Below are positions 9,825-18,629 of a stretch of 64,000 nt of DNA, piece after piece; the first letter of the stretch is position 1; the number at the start of each line of letters is the position of its first letter. Below the pieces are notes generated by a model, which saw nothing but the letters and a program-made list of their open reading frames with translations, was not told the origin of the DNA and ran no database searches. The DNA is from Permianibacter fluminis. Lineage in GTDB: Bacteria; Pseudomonadota; Gammaproteobacteria; Enterobacterales; Permianibacteraceae. The position numbers and the translations under genes were made by a program. The stretch spans positions 2,728,001 to 2,792,000 of the forward strand of contig NZ_JABMEG010000001.1 in NCBI RefSeq assembly GCF_013179735.1. Reading direction: 5' to 3'.

Positions 9825-9904
9825 GAGTCAGGCAATATCCTTTTGTCTGCTAAACGTTTTCTGCAACCGCGTTTGTGAAAAAGTGGCTGCCAGCAATGTC
9901 AGTG

Positions 9905-10843
9905 TCATCCACCTGCCGGCTGCTGCAATGCCCAGGCAAACCGGTGTTCCTGATTCCAGGATTCCAGCAGTGGTGCAGTCTTTTGCTTAATCTGCTCAGC
10001 CAGCTGCTCGGCGCGGGCCTGATCTTCTTTCGACAGATTACGAAACGCCCGCTTTTGCAGTCGCTCAATTTCCTTGCGCCGGTTCTCGCTCATCACGCCA
10101 TTGCCCAGCGCAAGCGCTGTGCTGGCATGGGCGTAGGCGCGCAGAAAATCCTGGGCTTTGCCAAGACCTTCGGCATAGCTGGCCGCGAGCATGGCATGGG
10201 CGCGGATATCGCCTTCAGCTGCTGCTTGTTCGGCCAGCATGGCACTCTTGGCAAAATCCTTGCTGCCAGCGGCACCCGAGATATAACCCGATGCCTGCAA
10301 ACGCGACGCACTGGCGTCATCGCTGCTGCGCAACTGCTCCGTGCATTGCATGAACTCGGTTTGATAGCTGCCATCAGCGGCGGCGCTGGCCAGATTGTGC
10401 AAGACTTCGCACAGCCGCAACAACCCGGCATCAGGATTGGCGTCGGCAATGCGCTGCAAGGTTTGCAGCAGAGTCGGGATGTCATTCTTCGCCGGGTTCG
10501 CGCTTTGCAACGCCGCCACCACTGCCTGCGCTTGCGGCAAACCGCGTTTGGCCGACGTCATGTACAGATTGGCTGCTTTTTCCATATCAGCCGCGACGCC
10601 ATCGCCGCGCTCATACATCTGCGCCAGAAAAAAGCTGGCAACCGCATCTTCGCGCGCGGCGTGCATTTGCAGCACGGGCAAGGCTTCGGCAAATTGGTTT
10701 TCCGCGTAGAGCCGGACGCCGTCCTGCGTGGTGGGTCCGCAGGCAGCCAACAGCGGCAGCAGGCCGGCGACCAGCCAGCGCGGCCAGCGCCAGCGCAGAG
10801 AGAATTGCCAGCGACGAGCGGACCAACGAACCAACCGGGACAT
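9905..10843 (-). CDS. Lipoprotein with Sel1/TPR-like repeats
   Basis: A 312-residue lipoprotein. An Arg/Trp-rich N-terminus precedes a hydrophobic stretch and the lipobox LLAAC, which places the acylated Cys near residue 35. The mature part is helical repeats of Sel1 type, for example SFFLAQMYERGDGVAADMEKA and HAMLAASYAEGLGKAQD. The reading frame continues upstream to 10966, but the ATG at 10843 has GGAG six bases before it and gives a proper lipoprotein signal. Sel1 proteins usually act as interaction scaffolds in the envelope; the partner is unknown. The TonB receptor gene lies just downstream in the same direction, 80 bases away, so co-transcription is possible. Confidence 0.8.
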   Translation of the reverse strand: MSRLVRWSARRWQFSLRWRWPRWLVAGLLPLLAACGPTTQDGVRLYAENQFAEALPVLQMHAAREDAVASFFLAQMYERGDGVAADMEKAANLYMTSAKRGLPQAQAVVAALQSANPAKNDIPTLLQTLQRIADANPDAGLLRLCEVLHNLASAAADGSYQTEFMQCTEQLRSSDDASASRLQASGYISGAAGSKDFAKSAMLAEQAAAEGDIRAHAMLAASYAEGLGKAQDFLRAYAHASTALALGNGVMSENRRKEIERLQKRAFRNLSKEDQARAEQLAEQIKQKTAPLLESWNQEHRFAWALQQPAGG

Positions 10844-11051
10844 GCAGGGCTCCTGAGCGGTGGGGCGGAAAGCGGGGGAACGGCTTGCGCCAGCGTGCCA
10901 GCAAAAGATAGAACAGAATCCGGCACTTGCGAAGGCCGGCACGGAAGTCGGCCTTCGCGCCGGCAAAAATCGACCTGATTAGTTATACCTCTCGGCGGGA
11001 CGCTCTCAATCGCCCGTTCATGGTTCGATGCCGCAAAGCAAATCCCCTTGC

Positions 11052-11126
11052 GGGACAGGCTCACCACGAACGGTGAGTGACGAGCTGCAGGGTAAAAAGG
11101 CCGTTCGCCCTGAGCTTGTCGAAGGG
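11052..11126. repeat. Dispersed inverted repeat (CGTTCGCCCTGAGCTTGTCG type)
   Basis: Two arms of a widespread bacterial intergenic palindrome: GGGACAGGCTCACCACGAACG at about 11052 and, in reverse, CCGTTCGCCCTGAGCTTGTC at 11101. It sits in the 380-base gap between the Sel1 lipoprotein and the calpain-like gene; no gene is seen in that gap. Confidence 0.7.
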
Positions 11127-11159
11127 TAACGGCATGCGAACTGAGATATCTGCCTAATC

Positions 11160-11190
11160 AGAAAAAAGAAGGGGTGACTCGCACCCCTTC
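11160..11190 (-). terminator. Terminator of the calpain-like gene
   Basis: Stem GAAGGGGTG / CACCCCTTC with a five-base loop; read on the minus strand it is followed by TTCTTTTTT. It lies 35 bases after the calpain-like stop. Confidence 0.9.
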
Positions 11191-11224
11191 CGACCCGTCG
11201 CAGCTCAGCCGCGTTTGTGAGGGT

Positions 11225-12592
11225 CTATTTGACCACGCCAATCCCGGCAAAGTATTGCTGGAAGGCGCCGGCCTCGATTGCAAAGGTGCCATCGGGATTG
11301 GCCAGCTCAATCGGTCGCCACCAGCTGATGTCATACATCCAGACCGTGGCGTTGAGGGCGCTGGCGGTGCCTTCGGTCTGACCCCAGGGATTGCGCAGCA
11401 CCAGGTATTTCTTGCCGCAGTGATAATCCCAGCCGAGCACGGTGTAACAGTGGGAGCCGACGATGTTGGCATCGGCATAGCTGAGCCCGTCGGGCGCGGT
11501 GCCGTAGGTCCAGCAGGTCATCGGATTGAACGTGCGCCGGCTCAGGCTGTTGGAGCGGACCAGATTCCAGATGTCGTCACCGGTCATGCTGCTGTTGCCA
11601 TAGTAATGGCGCTGGCCGCCGGTCAGCTGCGCCGTTGCCAGCACACAGTCGCCCCAGCCGGTTGCGAGAATGTCGGGGTGATCGGTGGTGGTGCCGGTGA
11701 CGAATTTGGCGAACGCTTTTTCCATGATGGCGGGCCAGGTTTCGCCGGCTTCGCTGGAACGGCAATAGATGAAATTGCCGGTCGCATTGCTGACCGGTAC
11801 GACATCGGTGACTTCAATTTCCTTGTCTATCTGACCGCCGCTGTCCGGTTTGAAGAACTTCACCAGATTGGTAAAGCTCTGCTGGTTCTGGCCGATGGCG
11901 CGGGTCAGGTGCGCAATGCGGTAGGGCGATGCCCAGGCAATGGCTGCCAACGCGGCAATGTAATAGCAGTTGGCCACCGCACCCTGAACCGGATCAAAAA
12001 ACTCGGCTGTTTCATTGAAGAACGTACCTTTGTCGGTCCAGTTGGCATTGGGCGGCGTCCAGTCCTGATTGCTGTTGCCTTTCAGCTCCGGATCAAATGC
12101 CACGGTTTGCAGCAGTGACTTCGGCAGAATCTGCGCCAGTTGCTGCAGCCGATCCTTGCTTGGCAGTTTCAGCGTCAGCTCAATCTGGAAGGGGTTGCAC
12201 AGCCGGATGTTGTGGATCGCCAGCTTGGCGACATCGGTTACCTCAAAACGCCGGGCCAGATCGCCCAACACCTTGACGTTGGTCATCAGTTCTTCAACCG
12301 GAGTTTCCAGATCACTGGTGCCGAGCTTGACCGTGACGTCGAACAGCGGCGAGTGAAACGGCTCCAGCGTCTTGTTCTTGTTCAGCTTCAGGCCGAGGTA
12401 CAAGGGGCTGTCGTATTTCGGATCAAACAGCTCTTCATAAGGCGTTGCGAGCAGCGTCTCCAGCATGCGCGGTGCATCGACTTCGGACCAGGCAATGCGG
12501 CGGCCGGCGATGGTCTCGGCGAGCGCGTACGGATTGATGACGCCGTTCTTTTGAGCGGCGTTGGCTTGGCTTTGGATCTTGGTCACGTCCAT
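11225..12592 (-). CDS. Calpain-type (clan CA, C2-like) cysteine protease
   Basis: A 455-residue protein with the catalytic triad of calpain-family cysteine peptidases. Cys209 lies in QGAVANCYYIAALAAIA (compare the calpain consensus with Gly-Asp-Cys-Trp followed by Ala-Ala-Leu). His381 lies in GSHCYTVLGW, and Asn401 in LRNPWG. The first 190 residues have no recognised domain. No signal peptide is visible from the ATG at 12592, which has AGGA about nine bases upstream. The frame continues upstream to 12715 without a good start. Bacterial calpain homologues are sporadic and often of unknown role. It is divergent from an endolysin/holin pair across a 0.8 kb structured gap, which suggests it might be a cargo or partner of that module. 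The protease call is firm; the role is inference. Confidence 0.85.
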   Translation of the reverse strand: MDVTKIQSQANAAQKNGVINPYALAETIAGRRIAWSEVDAPRMLETLLATPYEELFDPKYDSPLYLGLKLNKNKTLEPFHSPLFDVTVKLGTSDLETPVEELMTNVKVLGDLARRFEVTDVAKLAIHNIRLCNPFQIELTLKLPSKDRLQQLAQILPKSLLQTVAFDPELKGNSNQDWTPPNANWTDKGTFFNETAEFFDPVQGAVANCYYIAALAAIAWASPYRIAHLTRAIGQNQQSFTNLVKFFKPDSGGQIDKEIEVTDVVPVSNATGNFIYCRSSEAGETWPAIMEKAFAKFVTGTTTDHPDILATGWGDCVLATAQLTGGQRHYYGNSSMTGDDIWNLVRSNSLSRRTFNPMTCWTYGTAPDGLSYADANIVGSHCYTVLGWDYHCGKKYLVLRNPWGQTEGTASALNATVWMYDISWWRPIELANPDGTFAIEAGAFQQYFAGIGVVK

Positions 12593-12861
12593 GGTTTCAA
12601 TTCCTTGTGCAAGTAAAAAAACTTGAAAGGCGAAACCCGGCGAGTTCAGCAAGGGCAATTCGAGGCTAGCGAAGGCTCGATGCCAGCAGGCACATCCGTG
12701 GAACAACTGATGCAAACGCGATCGGTCCTGACGTCATGACAGCATCCTGTGCCATGCCGGCAAATCCACAGCCATCTGCGCGTGCAGAACAACTCCGCGA
12801 CGATCACCCGCCTGAATCCTCCAGATTTCGTGGCGGTGATGACTACGGCTTGACTGAAAAT

Positions 12862-13099
12862 TGCCGATAGCAGTCGTTATCGGCAGGCTTAGGTATAAAC
12901 CTGTCGTCGAGAGGGTTCAATGACAAACCGACGACAGTTCAATGAACTGCAGTCACTAAAACCAAATGCCATAACTCCGGTCGCCCTGATGGCTGCAGGC
13001 TCTATAGCTACCGGCCCTGAAGAGTCCCGACTTAACCAAGGCTAAGTCGTTCTGGCGGGGATGCAGGGACGCTTCCATTTTGGTTTAACCAGAGCGTCC
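12862..13099. other. Hairpin-rich non-coding segment, possible structured RNA or operator cluster
   Basis: The 809-base gap between the divergent calpain and endolysin genes has no convincing ORF. It holds a chain of strong inverted repeats: TGCCGATA/TATCGGCA (12862-12885), CTGTCGTCG/CGACGACAG (12901-12937), CAGTTCA-A-TGAACTG (12936-12950), CCGGT/ACCGG (12977-13014), CGACTTA/TAAGTCG (13028-13049) and GGACGCT/AGCGTCC (13067-13099). None ends in a T-run. The series could be a multi-stem leader or small RNA, or regulator binding sites for the two divergent units. No known riboswitch was recognised. Confidence 0.5.
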
Positions 13100-13401
13100 A
13101 GGTGCCGGATGGCCTTGTCCAGCCAGCTTCTTTAAAAGTCGCTGGTCGGCACAAGGCTCGGCTATCGCCGGTTTATGGCCAGATTCCGGCAAAAAGCGCG
13201 AATGATGGCTTGCTATTGAAGACCGGCGTGCCTATTGTTTGCGTCGCAGCACAGGGAGTTGTGCGATTGATCGACCCGGCCGCTTTTGCTCCTGCGGCAC
13301 GTCTCCAGCAAGTCGCGTTGTCCCCTCTGAAAATTCCTCTGGGCCTGTCGGCCCAGTCAATCTGTTGACCAGATTTCTGATCGGGAAATGAGGGCTTTGC
13401 C

Positions 13402-13926
13402 ATGGCTATATTTGAGCCTGCCTACGAGCGGACCATCCGCAATGAAGGCGGCTATCGATTGGAAAATGTCGCCGGTGATCGCGGTGGCCTGACTTACGCT
13501 GGCATTGCCCGCAATGCCAATCCCAACTGGCCCGGCTGGCTCATCATCGACCGCGGCGAAATGAACAACCCGCAACTGACACCGATGGTGCGTGAGCTCT
13601 ACAAGAAAACCTATTGGGATCCCATCAAAGGCGATGCGATCACCTCGCAGGGCATTGCCGAAGCCATTTACGATTTTGCGGTCAATGCCGGCGTCCGCAC
13701 CGCCAGCAAGCTGGCCCAGATCGTCGTCAACACCACCCCCGATGGTTACCTCGGCGACAAGACGGTGGCGGCGCTGAACACCTGGGAAGAGTCGGCCTTC
13801 ATTGCCAACTACGCGCTGGCCAAAGTGGCGCGCTATGCCGAAATCTGCAATCGAGATCGCAGCCAAAGCAAATTTCTGCTGGGCTGGCTTAACCGAACCA
13901 TCAACGGATTGAAGGGGGCCGCATGA
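13402..13926 (+). CDS. Phage-type endolysin, glycoside hydrolase family 108 N-acetylmuramidase
   Basis: A 174-residue peptidoglycan hydrolase. The N-terminal GH108 domain has the catalytic Glu15 in RNEGGY, then VAGDRGGLTYAGI and ELYKKTYWDP. The C-terminal half, with FAVNAGVRTASKLAQ and DGYLGDKTVAALN, matches the peptidoglycan-binding domain usually fused to GH108. No signal peptide is present, so export would rely on the holin encoded next to it. The start ATG has GAGG upstream. The stop overlaps the holin start (ATGA), showing translational coupling. Such proteins act in phage lysis and in holin-dependent secretion. Confidence 0.93.
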   Translation: MAIFEPAYERTIRNEGGYRLENVAGDRGGLTYAGIARNANPNWPGWLIIDRGEMNNPQLTPMVRELYKKTYWDPIKGDAITSQGIAEAIYDFAVNAGVRTASKLAQIVVNTTPDGYLGDKTVAALNTWEESAFIANYALAKVARYAEICNRDRSQSKFLLGWLNRTINGLKGAA

Positions 13927-14414
13927 GCGTCAGCATTCCCGGCATTGGAGCCATCGTCGAAGGCGTCGGCAAAGTGGCCGATGATCTGTTTACCTCGGAT
14001 GAAGAGCGGCTGAAGATCTCGCTGGAAGAAAAGCAGATTGAGGCCAGCCTGACCCAGGGACAATTGGAGGTCAACAAAGCCGAAGCCAGCAATCCCAACA
14101 TGTTTGTGGCCGGCTGGCGGCCGTTCATTGGTTGGGTAGGCGGCTTTGCTCTCGCGTATCAATTTTTGCTGTATCCGTTTCTGACCTGGGGCTGGGCTCT
14201 GATGCAGGCACGCAACTGGGTGCCTGCCAACTCGACGCCGCCGCCGCCGCTCGCCGCCGATATTCTCTGGACCATTGTCACCGGCATGCTCGGCATCGCC
14301 GGCATGCGCAGCTACGACAAGATGAAAGGGACTGACACCAGAGAAATGACCGCGGAAAAGCCGGCAGCGTCAACACCGGTCAGCAAGCCGCCAAAGCGTG
14401 GGCCGAGAGGCTGA
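13923..14414 (+). CDS. Holin of the 3TM family
   Basis: A 163-residue protein matching the family described as holin of three transmembrane segments for gene-transfer-agent release. It has an amphipathic N-terminus with charged helices (SDEERLKISLEEKQIEA), the family signature NPNMFVAGWRPFIGWVG (about 60-76), a hydrophobic segment at about 72-95, another at about 117-130, and a basic Pro-rich tail. Its ATG overlaps the endolysin stop by four bases. It would make membrane lesions that let the muramidase reach the cell wall. No phage structural genes lie near. Confidence 0.88.
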   Translation: MSVSIPGIGAIVEGVGKVADDLFTSDEERLKISLEEKQIEASLTQGQLEVNKAEASNPNMFVAGWRPFIGWVGGFALAYQFLLYPFLTWGWALMQARNWVPANSTPPPPLAADILWTIVTGMLGIAGMRSYDKMKGTDTREMTAEKPAASTPVSKPPKRGPRG

Positions 14415-14482
14415 GTCTCACGATTCCGAGCCACACGATTCCCAGCTACACAATTACAAAAACAACATAACAAGAGGATGGA

Positions 14483-15919
14483 ATGTTGAAGACGCTTCTC
14501 GCTGTACTGTTGAGTCTGCTGGTGCTGTCGAGCCATGCCAGCACCGACGTAGTGGACAATCGAATCAAGGGCGTCTCCGAGTTTCTGTTGGAGCGGGCCA
14601 ACGATAACTGGCTTTATGTCGTCGAGGCGCAGATCAAGGACAACGCGCTTTTCTCCTGCTATTTCCCGAACACCTACAAGCAGATGACCTCGGGCAATCT
14701 GAAGTTGCTACTGAGTGCGGGAAATGAAGTGTGGGCAGGCGTTGTTGAGGAAGATCTGAAAGGGCTCGGCAGTCGCTACATGGTGCGGGTCCTGGCGAGC
14801 GAAAAATTCAGCCGCTCCGTTGATGCTTTGCGCGACAAGTACATATCGGCGGTATTGCAGCGGTTTGATATTGAACACAATGGCAAGCGCTATCCCATCG
14901 ATCAGTTGCCATTGAATGCCGACGCCGAATTAAAGACTGCGGTCAACCGGTTTTCCAACTCGTTGAGCGATGCCTTTGCGGCGGTCGAATCGCTTAAGCA
15001 AAAAGCCAGATTGGCTGGCGCCAGTCGGGACTGTTCGACTCAGCCAAGCTTGCTGAGGGAAGCCAATGATGCGGTCAAAAAAATGGAGGCCGCCGTTCGC
15101 GATATACGGATTAATGCCGGACAATTGTTGCCGCGAACCGGACTGTCACTGGGCGGCAGTAGCCTCGACGAGATTGCTACCGGCGCCGACCTTGATGAGC
15201 TGTTGATTCGCCTGCTGGCCTTGGATTCGGCGGAACTATCCGATTTGTTTGATCTCAGCCAGATGAAGACGGCCAAAAACTACACCATGCGTGTACTGGA
15301 GGCCGAGGCAATATTGAGTCGTCTGAGTGAACTTGGCTTGGCTCCGATTGAGTTATCACCAGACTCCAAGGCGTATGCACGGTTCCGCCGTTACGTGCTG
15401 TCCGTTGCCGTGCTGTCTGATGCCGAATCCTCGGATCAGGTCAAAGTCGCTTTGCAGGAAATGACGCTGCCTCCCGTCAGTTTTGGCCTGAAACGCCAGC
15501 CGGAAGAGTCAACCGTAATGCTGACGTCCTATCTCGGTCTGTCCGCCGGAATGGAGCGCAATGACGAAGACGGCAATTCCGGCATATACGGATTGTTTGC
15601 TCCGGTCGGCCTGGAATACAGCTATGGCTTGTCCAACAAGCGTTCACTCAGTCTGGTGCTGGCGCCGCTTGATTTTGCGTACCCACTGAGTCTGGAGCTC
15701 AACGATCAGAAAGAGTCGGTCGAGTGGCAGGACATTGTCCGGCCCAGCTTGAGCCTGACCTATGGCCTGAAGGATTATCCCATAGCCATCGGTTTTGCAG
15801 TCAGCCGTGGCCGGCCGCTGACCTCGGATGCTGATTCAGATGGTGGCTCCGATGGAAAAAAAGAAACCCAGTATTTCATCTTCGTCGCTTTTGACATGCC
15901 GCTGTTTCAGGTGTTCTGA
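14483..15919 (+). CDS. Secreted protein with putative C-terminal outer-membrane barrel
   Basis: A 478-residue protein I do not recognise. The first 19 residues are a signal peptide (cleavage near SHA-ST). Residues 20-330 are helical and charged, with one Cys pair candidate (about 58 and 189). From about 345 the sequence alternates hydrophobic and polar residues as beta strands (YLGLSAGMER, GLEYSYGLSNKRSLSLVLAPLD). It ends FVAFDMPLFQVF, a C-terminal Phe with the alternation used by BAM-inserted outer-membrane proteins. The start has AGAGGA upstream. It lies 68 bases after the holin in the same direction, with no terminator between, so the three genes probably form one operon. A spanin-like or pore role is speculation. 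Confidence 0.6.
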   Translation: MLKTLLAVLLSLLVLSSHASTDVVDNRIKGVSEFLLERANDNWLYVVEAQIKDNALFSCYFPNTYKQMTSGNLKLLLSAGNEVWAGVVEEDLKGLGSRYMVRVLASEKFSRSVDALRDKYISAVLQRFDIEHNGKRYPIDQLPLNADAELKTAVNRFSNSLSDAFAAVESLKQKARLAGASRDCSTQPSLLREANDAVKKMEAAVRDIRINAGQLLPRTGLSLGGSSLDEIATGADLDELLIRLLALDSAELSDLFDLSQMKTAKNYTMRVLEAEAILSRLSELGLAPIELSPDSKAYARFRRYVLSVAVLSDAESSDQVKVALQEMTLPPVSFGLKRQPEESTVMLTSYLGLSAGMERNDEDGNSGIYGLFAPVGLEYSYGLSNKRSLSLVLAPLDFAYPLSLELNDQKESVEWQDIVRPSLSLTYGLKDYPIAIGFAVSRGRPLTSDADSDGGSDGKKETQYFIFVAFDMPLFQVF

Positions 15920-15944
15920 ACTGTAGGAATGAGCGCAACGACGG

Positions 15945-15970
15945 TAGGGCGGGCCAAGGCCCGCCCTTTT
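15945..15970 (+). terminator. Terminator of the endolysin-holin-barrel operon (REP-like palindrome)
   Basis: GGGCGGGCC, two A, GGCCCGCCC and TTTT. It begins with GTAGG, like the REP-like palindromes elsewhere in the window, so one of those repeats appears to serve as terminator here. Confidence 0.85.
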
Positions 15971-15975
15971 GATGT

Positions 15976-17193
15976 TTACTGCAGGTGTTCGGAATGCTGC
16001 TGCGCTTTCTGCGTCGCAGGCTGCTCGCGGAGAATGGCTTGTATCATCGACTCGGAGTAGCTTTCGTCGCTGTCTTCACTACGAGTCAGCATGGCGCGCC
16101 ATAGCGGTACCGGTGCCATCGGGTAACTGTTGAAGCGCTTGAAACCACAGGCATAGAAGCCGCGATAGATCGTCACGTCGTCCTTGAGGTCATCGCATTC
16201 CTTCAGCAACTTCTGGGCATACTGATCGGCCATTTCTTCGGTGAAGATGCCCGTCGCGCGCATGGCTTCCAGCATGATGGCCTCGGCACCGCCTTCATGG
16301 ATCCACGGATCGTTCTCGCCGATGCCGCCGCGTGCCAGATTGTTCTGCCAGACATGCGCCATCTCGTGCGCAACCAAACCGGCCATAAAAGCGCGTCGCT
16401 TGGGGTGGTCTTCCATCAAGCCACGCCCTTGCAGACGATAAACCACGCCACCACCGACCACACCACCTTTGATGCTGATGCTGCCCGGCTCACCGTCGAA
16501 ACCGATCATTGCCACCGAGATCAGCGGGGTATCGGTCAACTTGCGTTGAAACGCCTGCTCGTAAAATTGCGAGACCTTTGCTGTGGTGTCGGCAATGGTG
16601 TCACGCAGCCAGGCGGGGGCCAGCGGGTCGATGATCACATTCGCATTGCCCATGCGCGCAGGTTTGCTTGGCCCGAAGTAGGCGTATCCGGCCAGATCGG
16701 CACCGGGTTTGCTGGGCGCGAGCACGGTTTCTCCGGTCAGCCCCTGCAAATGCAGTGTGACGGCCATGTCGCGCTTGTGCTCGCTCTGGCCCAGTGATCC
16801 ATACAGAAAGCCCAGATAAAAATCCGCGCCACCGTCGGAGAAATGATTGATCGGCGCGTATTGATCCAGCTCGAAATTGCTATAGCGGCTGATTTCCACG
16901 CTCAACTGGGTCAGTGGCTTGTTGCTGCGCAGGCTTTCATTGTTGTCCTGCACGACCAAATCCACGCCATTGGTCAGCAGACGCCACGCCTGCTTGCGAT
17001 AGGTACCGATTTGCGGACCCAGCTCAATGGCCGTGACGGGTTCGGCAAACACATAGTCGGCGCGCCATTTGTCAGTGGCGATATGGGTCAAGGTCAGTTC
17101 GGTACGCAGCGGGGCGGGGTCTGCGGCGTGGGCAGTACCCATGAACACAACAAACAGCAAACCGGCGCAAGATGAGCGGATTGGCAACGGCAT
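15976..17193 (-). CDS. Secreted gluzincin metallopeptidase (M1-like)
   Basis: A 405-residue exported protein with signal peptide (cleavage at AHA-AD, residue 23). The zinc site is HEMAH at 276-280, with the third ligand likely Glu300 in WIHEGGAEA, 19 residues beyond the second His, the spacing of M1/M61-type gluzincins. The N-terminal 190 residues look like a beta-rich domain as in M1 proteins. Two Cys pairs occur in the C-terminal part. No GAMEN-type aminopeptidase motif is evident, so endo- or exopeptidase activity is open. It is convergent with the endolysin operon and apparently a single gene. Confidence 0.75.
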   Translation of the reverse strand: MPLPIRSSCAGLLFVVFMGTAHAADPAPLRTELTLTHIATDKWRADYVFAEPVTAIELGPQIGTYRKQAWRLLTNGVDLVVQDNNESLRSNKPLTQLSVEISRYSNFELDQYAPINHFSDGGADFYLGFLYGSLGQSEHKRDMAVTLHLQGLTGETVLAPSKPGADLAGYAYFGPSKPARMGNANVIIDPLAPAWLRDTIADTTAKVSQFYEQAFQRKLTDTPLISVAMIGFDGEPGSISIKGGVVGGGVVYRLQGRGLMEDHPKRRAFMAGLVAHEMAHVWQNNLARGGIGENDPWIHEGGAEAIMLEAMRATGIFTEEMADQYAQKLLKECDDLKDDVTIYRGFYACGFKRFNSYPMAPVPLWRAMLTRSEDSDESYSESMIQAILREQPATQKAQQHSEHLQ

Positions 17194-17497
17194 AGTGGTG
17201 GGTGACCTTGCAGAAAAACCTGAGCCGTCATCTTAGCGGGTGGTTGTTTCCAGATAACGGGAGTTTGTAAAAACTGATTATCCGGTGATTTTCCCTTGCA
17301 TTGAGCACCAATGCCATTGCCGTGGTTCGTTTGTTTTATCGGGATGCAGGCTGGTACGTCAGCTTCAGCCATTAACAGCTTGCGACATTTCGAAGCCTCG
17401 TCTCCCTTGCCTTGTCAGGGGCTTCCGGCATTCAATGCGCGACCGTAACCGCGCCTGTCGCTGTCGGTTTGCCACACGTTCATATGAGTACAAATTG

Positions 17498-18289
17498 ATG
17501 AAAGCATTTCCCCTCGGTGCGTTCGTGGCCGTTATCTGTGCAGTGCTGGTGACGGGCGCTTTGGTGCTCATCGGTCAATCCGGCTTGACCAGTGTGTTGC
17601 CGCTGGCGGTGATTATGGCGGTGTGCTGGGGGCTTACCCGGTATTCGCGTCGTGAAATCGGTTTTCGCTGGGGCACGCAGCGCGGTCTGGCGCTGGCAAT
17701 TGCGCACCCTTTATTGGTGCTCGGCGTGCTGACGGGGCTTGCCTTGCTGGTCGGTGAACGTCAGGCGAGCGAGCAAACGGGCATGGCGGTCGCGGTCAAT
17801 CTGGCCGTGATCTTTTTGCTGACGTTTGTCTTGGGCCTGATCACCGAAGAGGGCTTCTTTCGTGGCTGGCTGTGGGCAAACCTGAAACGCGCCGGCGCCA
17901 GCGATGTAGCGGTCATTGTGCTGACCAGTGTGGCCTTTTCGCTGTGGCATGCGCCAGAGGTGTTGTTCAGCCCTGAATTTTCCCTGCCGCCATTGCAAGC
18001 CGTGATCTTGCTCAGCAACGCGGTCGTAATCGGCTGCATCTGGGGCCTGCTTCGTGCCATCAGCGGCTCGTTGGTGCTGACCAGTCTGTGTCATGGCCTG
18101 TGGAATGCCGGTGCCTATGTGCTGTTTGGTGATGGCGCCAGTCCGGGCGCGCTCGGTCTGACTGATACCCGCTGGTTCGGGCCGGAGCACGGCGCGCTGG
18201 GCTTGCTGTTGAATGTTGCGGTGCTGGCGCTGCTGTGGCGGGCTTGGCAGTCGTCGTGGCGTAAAGACGCTATCGCCCAAGAGGCATAA
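17498..18289 (+). CDS. CPBP family intramembrane protease (CAAX protease/bacteriocin-processing type)
   Basis: A 263-residue polytopic membrane protein with all signatures of the CPBP/Abi family: EExxxR at Glu117-Glu118-Arg122, FxxxH with His151, and HxxxN at His199-Asn203. About seven to eight hydrophobic segments surround them. The reading frame is open further upstream (from 17285), but that part is Arg/Cys-rich and unlike a membrane protein; the ATG at 17498 begins a normal N-terminus. In bacteria these glutamic intramembrane proteases are linked to bacteriocin immunity or peptide processing, or are orphans. No leader peptide gene is seen nearby. The 300 bases upstream hold no other gene. 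Confidence 0.87.
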   Translation: MKAFPLGAFVAVICAVLVTGALVLIGQSGLTSVLPLAVIMAVCWGLTRYSRREIGFRWGTQRGLALAIAHPLLVLGVLTGLALLVGERQASEQTGMAVAVNLAVIFLLTFVLGLITEEGFFRGWLWANLKRAGASDVAVIVLTSVAFSLWHAPEVLFSPEFSLPPLQAVILLSNAVVIGCIWGLLRAISGSLVLTSLCHGLWNAGAYVLFGDGASPGALGLTDTRWFGPEHGALGLLLNVAVLALLWRAWQSSWRKDAIAQEA

Positions 18290-18365
18290 GACGCGCGCTA
18301 TGAGCTGTCACTGCGTGCAGGCGCGCGGCGCGCCGTGACGGTTTCGCGCTGTCTATTCCCGCAAG

Positions 18366-18434
18366 TTAGGGTGCGCCTTGACGCACCGAGCTTGTATATC
18401 CCTCAGCATGCGGTGTGTTGAAACGCACCCTACG
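18366..18434. repeat. REP-like palindrome pair (AGGGTGCG...CGCACC)
   Basis: TAGGGTGCGCCTTGACGCACC and, 30 bases on, the inverted form GTTGAAACGCACCCTACG. It lies in the 340-base gap after the CPBP gene; no gene was seen there. Confidence 0.75.
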
Positions 18435-18555
18435 TGAACTCCTGAGCGAACGTCTGTCGACGCACAGCCACTCGCGCCGACGATACCTTCACGCCGTAGA
18501 AGAAGGTTGCGGGTTTGGTTAGGTCATCGCATACCGCGACTGTGCAATCAGCAAA

Positions 18556-18585
18556 CAAAAAGCCCAGCATCGCTGGGCTTTTTTT
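18556..18585. terminator. Bidirectional terminator
   Basis: GCCCAGC-ATC-GCTGGGC flanked by five A and seven T. It lies 45 bases downstream of the 46-residue gene on the minus strand and 270 bases after the CPBP gene on the plus strand. Confidence 0.9.
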
Positions 18586-18629
18586 AGGTTTTTTTTATAA
18601 GTGTATTTTTTTAGTGCCCTGAGACTTGC

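Noticed and set aside
12862-13099. Cyclic di-GMP riboswitch
   Set aside because: Stem-loops are present, but the conserved GGCAAACC and GGGACGCAAAGC elements are missing.
13102-13368. 88-codon ORF before the endolysin
   Set aside because: No ribosome site, no recognisable product, and it overlaps the structured non-coding segment.
13402-14414. Prophage
   Set aside because: Only endolysin and holin are present; no capsid, tail, portal, terminase, integrase or repressor genes lie within the window.
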